From Geodermatophilus marinus (GTDB lineage: Bacteria; Actinomycetota; Actinomycetes; Mycobacteriales; Geodermatophilaceae), in contig NZ_QVQH01000007.1 of NCBI RefSeq assembly GCF_003428645.1, positions 62,001-126,000 on the forward strand: a stretch of 64,000 nucleotides of DNA, in the 5' to 3' direction. This document shows positions 61,757 through 64,000 of this stretch, piece by piece. The translations under genes were made by a program, and so were the position numbers. Numbering within the stretch: the first letter of the stretch is position 1; each line of letters starts with the position of its first letter. A model generated the notes under the pieces. It was given only the letters and a program-made list of their open reading frames with translations. It was not told the DNA's origin and ran no database searches.

Positions 61757-63364
61757 TCAGGCCCGCACGGTCACCTCCGGCTCCACCCGCGGCGGCGGGA
61801 CAGCGCGGGCCGTCGCGCCGGCGCCCAGCCGCTCGGCGATCCGGTCAGCCACCCGCAGCGCGTTGGCGACGATCGTCAGCGTCGGGTTCACCGCCGTGCT
61901 GGAGACGAAGAACGACGAGTCGGCGACGTAGAGGTTGTCCACCTCGTGCATCCGGCAGTCGAGGTCCAGCGGGGCGGACGACGGGTCCGGGCCGAAGCGG
62001 ATCGTCCCGTTCTGGTGCGCCACCCCGCCGATGCCGAGCTGGCCGCCGGCGTAGGTGCGGTTCTCGTGCACGTCGGACTCGCAGCGCATCGCGTCCAGCA
62101 GGCCCTCCAGCCGCATCCGCAGCCGGGCCACCTCGGCCGCGTTGGTCCGCCGGTAGTGCAGGCTGATCCGCCCGTCGCGGTCGACGGTCACCCGGTTCTC
62201 GTCCAGCGGCAGGTCCTCGGTGGTCAACCAGAAGTCGATCGAGTGCCGGGCCAGGTCGGCCGGGTCCCGGGCGTCGGGGACGTCGAAGCCGATGAGGACG
62301 GCGTCGCTCTTGCCGTTCATCTGGATGGAGCCGACCGGGTACTCCCAGCCGGGGTCGAACGGGTCGGACCAGTAGAAGTCGTTGACCCCGAGCGTCTTCT
62401 GGAACCGGGTCGGGTTCGGCGTCCGCGAGAACGCGACCAGGCCCGAGTTGTTGTGCAGCATCAGGTGCCGGCCGACGTGCCCGGAGCCGTTGCCCAGGCC
62501 GGCCGGGTGCCGGTCCGACGTCGAGGACAGCAGCAGCGCCGCCGAGTTGATCGCCCCGGCGGCGAGGACGACGACGTCGGCGGTGTACTCCTCCCGCTCG
62601 CCGTCCCGGTCGACGACGACCCGCGAGACGCTGCGCCCGGTCGGGTCGGTCTCCAGCCGGACGACCCGGGCGCGGGTCCGCAGCTGCACGTCCGGGTACC
62701 GCAGCGCGGGCTCGACGGTCATCACCTGCGCGTCGGCCTTGCCGTTGACCAGGCACGGGAACCCGTCGCAGGTCGCGCAGCGGATGCACGCCGACAGGTG
62801 CGGTCGGGCCTCGTCGAGCAGGATGCCGTTGGGCAGGGAGAAGGGGTGCAGCCCGGCCGCGGTGAGGTCGGCACGCAGCTGGGCGATGCGCGGCTCGTCG
62901 CTGATCGCCGGCCACGGGTAGGGCCCGCTCGCCGGCGGGTCGTCCGGGTCCTCGCCGCGGGTGCCGTGCACCTGGTACAGCGCCTCGGCGCGGTCGTAGT
63001 ACGGCGCGAGGTCGGCGTAGGAGATCGGCCAGGCCGGGGAGACGCCGTCCACGTGCTGCACGGGGCCGAAGTCGCGCTCCCGGAAGCGGTAGAGGATCGC
63101 GCCGTAGAACTTGGTGTTCCCGCCGACGTAGTAGTGCTGCTTCGGGGTGAACCGGCGGCCGTCGGCGCCGTCGGTCCACTGCCCGCTGTTGGCGTAGCGC
63201 TTGTCCGCCCACAGCGCCTGCGGGTCCCAGTTCTGCGGTTCGCGGCGCAGCCGGTCGCCGCGCTCCAGCAGCAGCACCCTCTTCCCGGTCGGGGCGAGCG
63301 CCCAGGCGACGGCACCACCGCCGGCACCCGACCCGATGACGACGACGTCGGCGTGCTCGCTCAT
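61757..63364 (-). CDS. GMC-family oxidoreductase
   Basis: 535 aa flavoprotein. VVVIGSGAGGGAVAWALAPTGKRVLLLERG (FAD), QHYYVGGNTKFYGAILYRFRE, AAGAINSAALLLSS, and C-terminal VADSSFFVSSTAVNPTLTIVANALRVADR with the catalytic-region Asn. A cysteine cluster C193-x2-C196-x2-C199-x4-C204 in SACIRCATCDGFPCLV could bind an iron-sulfur cluster, as in some sugar/alcohol dehydrogenases of this family. ATG; the upstream neighbour is a cyclase-family gene 13 bases away, so one operon. Confidence 0.83.
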   Translation of the reverse strand: MSEHADVVVIGSGAGGGAVAWALAPTGKRVLLLERGDRLRREPQNWDPQALWADKRYANSGQWTDGADGRRFTPKQHYYVGGNTKFYGAILYRFRERDFGPVQHVDGVSPAWPISYADLAPYYDRAEALYQVHGTRGEDPDDPPASGPYPWPAISDEPRIAQLRADLTAAGLHPFSLPNGILLDEARPHLSACIRCATCDGFPCLVNGKADAQVMTVEPALRYPDVQLRTRARVVRLETDPTGRSVSRVVVDRDGEREEYTADVVVLAAGAINSAALLLSSTSDRHPAGLGNGSGHVGRHLMLHNNSGLVAFSRTPNPTRFQKTLGVNDFYWSDPFDPGWEYPVGSIQMNGKSDAVLIGFDVPDARDPADLARHSIDFWLTTEDLPLDENRVTVDRDGRISLHYRRTNAAEVARLRMRLEGLLDAMRCESDVHENRTYAGGQLGIGGVAHQNGTIRFGPDPSSAPLDLDCRMHEVDNLYVADSSFFVSSTAVNPTLTIVANALRVADRIAERLGAGATARAVPPPRVEPEVTVRA

Positions 63365-63377
63365 GGCGGACCTCTCC

Positions 63378-64000
63378 TCAGGTGATCGCGAGCGGGGTGA
63401 CCCAGGCGCCGGTGGCGCCGAGCAGCTTGGCGTGGCTGACCACGAGGCAGAACTCGCGCAGCCCGGCGGCGGCCGCCTCGGCCAGCCGCAGGTTCTCCAG
63501 CACGACCACGCCGTGCCGGACGTTCAGCGTCTGAGGGACGACGAACGGCTCATCGGGGTCCTCCGGAGGCACCGGCCCGTAGCTCCAGGTGTCGCACCCG
63601 GTGAGCGCGACCCGCTGCGCGGCCAGCCACCCCGCCAGCTCCAGGCCCGGGCCGGGCTCGCCCGCGCCGTAGCCGGCCGGGTCGTCGTCCCAGAGCCGCC
63701 CCCAGCCGGTGTGGAACAGCACGGCGTCCCCCGGCCGCAGCCGCCGGCCGCCGAGCGCGGCCTCGGCGTCGGCGACGGTGACCACGTCGCCGGGCTCGAG
63801 GGCGGCGACCCCGCGGGCCGCGGCCACGTCGAGCAGCAGCCCGCGGGTGACGACCTGCGGCAGGGAGTCCACGCCCAGCCGGCTGGTGCCGTGCTCCTCG
63901 GCGATGTCGGCCAGCCGGTGGCCGTTGTACGTGCGGTCGCCGACCTGCAGGTGGTTGAGCGCGTCCAGGTGCGTGCCCATCTGCTGGGTGGCGGTGACCT
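63378..64000 (-). CDS. cyclase-family metal hydrolase, 5' end outside window
   Basis: C-terminal ~207 residues. The metal motif reads QQMGTHLDALNHL (GTHxDAxxH), followed by VTRGLLLDVAAARGVAALEPGDVVTVADAE, VLFHTGWGRLWDDDPAGY, GCDTWSYGPVPPED and LLGATGAWVTPLAI. It belongs to the same fold as the protein at 30784 but a different subfamily. The visible ATG at 63980 is inside the metal motif and not the start; the gene continues past 64000. Confidence 0.8.
   Translation of the reverse strand, partial: VTATQQMGTHLDALNHLQVGDRTYNGHRLADIAEEHGTSRLGVDSLPQVVTRGLLLDVAAARGVAALEPGDVVTVADAEAALGGRRLRPGDAVLFHTGWGRLWDDDPAGYGAGEPGPGLELAGWLAAQRVALTGCDTWSYGPVPPEDPDEPFVVPQTLNVRHGVVVLENLRLAEAAAAGLREFCLVVSHAKLLGATGAWVTPLAIT

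Overview
The window is a very GC-rich actinobacterial chromosome segment. It has GTG starts everywhere, dense GTGA/ATGA stop-start overlaps, apparently leaderless genes and PaaX, Lrp and ECF regulators. Gene content and style suggest the Geodermatophilaceae (Blastococcus, Geodermatophilus, Modestobacter type); this is inference, as no rRNA or marker gene is present. I saw no tRNA, rRNA, CRISPR array, prophage or recognisable insertion sequence.

Left third (1-31 kb), aromatic catabolism. A truncated boxC (benzoyl-CoA epoxide ring opening) sits beside a five-gene branched-chain-type ABC importer and a PaaX-family regulator. Next comes a block built around a fused 2-aminobenzoyl-CoA/salicylyl-CoA monooxygenase-reductase: aryl-CoA ligase, fused oxygenase, EamA exporter, second PaaX regulator, Rid protein, SDR and a BadI/MenB-like ring hydrolase. 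I read these as one aerobic, CoA-thioester, non-dioxygenolytic pathway, probably for 2-aminobenzoate. Feruloyl-CoA synthase-like and amidohydrolase genes, YceI, two alpha/beta hydrolases and an MFS exporter follow. Then benzoylformate decarboxylase is followed closely by a NarL-type two-component system. A VanA-like Rieske oxygenase operon ends in a LigAB-type protocatechuate dioxygenase. Together these could funnel mandelate, ferulate/vanillate, benzoate and aminobenzoate into central metabolism. Two pairs of matching candidate operators tie the promoters of the first two blocks together.

Middle (31-58 kb), mostly housekeeping and stress genes. It holds a cyclase plus ThDP enzyme, a MoxR/VWA pair, and an NlpC/P60 cell-wall hydrolase behind a c-di-AMP (ydaO-type) riboswitch. 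hppD is divergent from an Lrp regulator. Further genes are transporters, gamma-carbonic anhydrase, phosphofructokinase, dienelactone hydrolase and ctaD with a tiny upstream ORF. A redox-signalling-looking locus follows: UBP zinc finger, thioredoxin-fold protein, receiver-reductase fusion and cNMP-binding kinase, whose expected redox cysteines are missing. Then come an EmrB-type exporter, an LLM flavoenzyme, an ECF sigma/anti-sigma pair, a GH15 glycosidase, a flavin disulfide reductase homologue and a CPA2 antiporter.

Right end (58.9-64 kb) looks rearranged. It has a 155-bp fragment of the nearby DNA-alkylation-repair gene, a VapBC module with a palindromic operator, a 14-copy array of a 14-bp repeat, the intact repair gene and a rifampin ADP-ribosyltransferase. 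A GMC oxidoreductase and a truncated cyclase-family gene close the window. Perfect palindromes with a shared core mark several gene ends.
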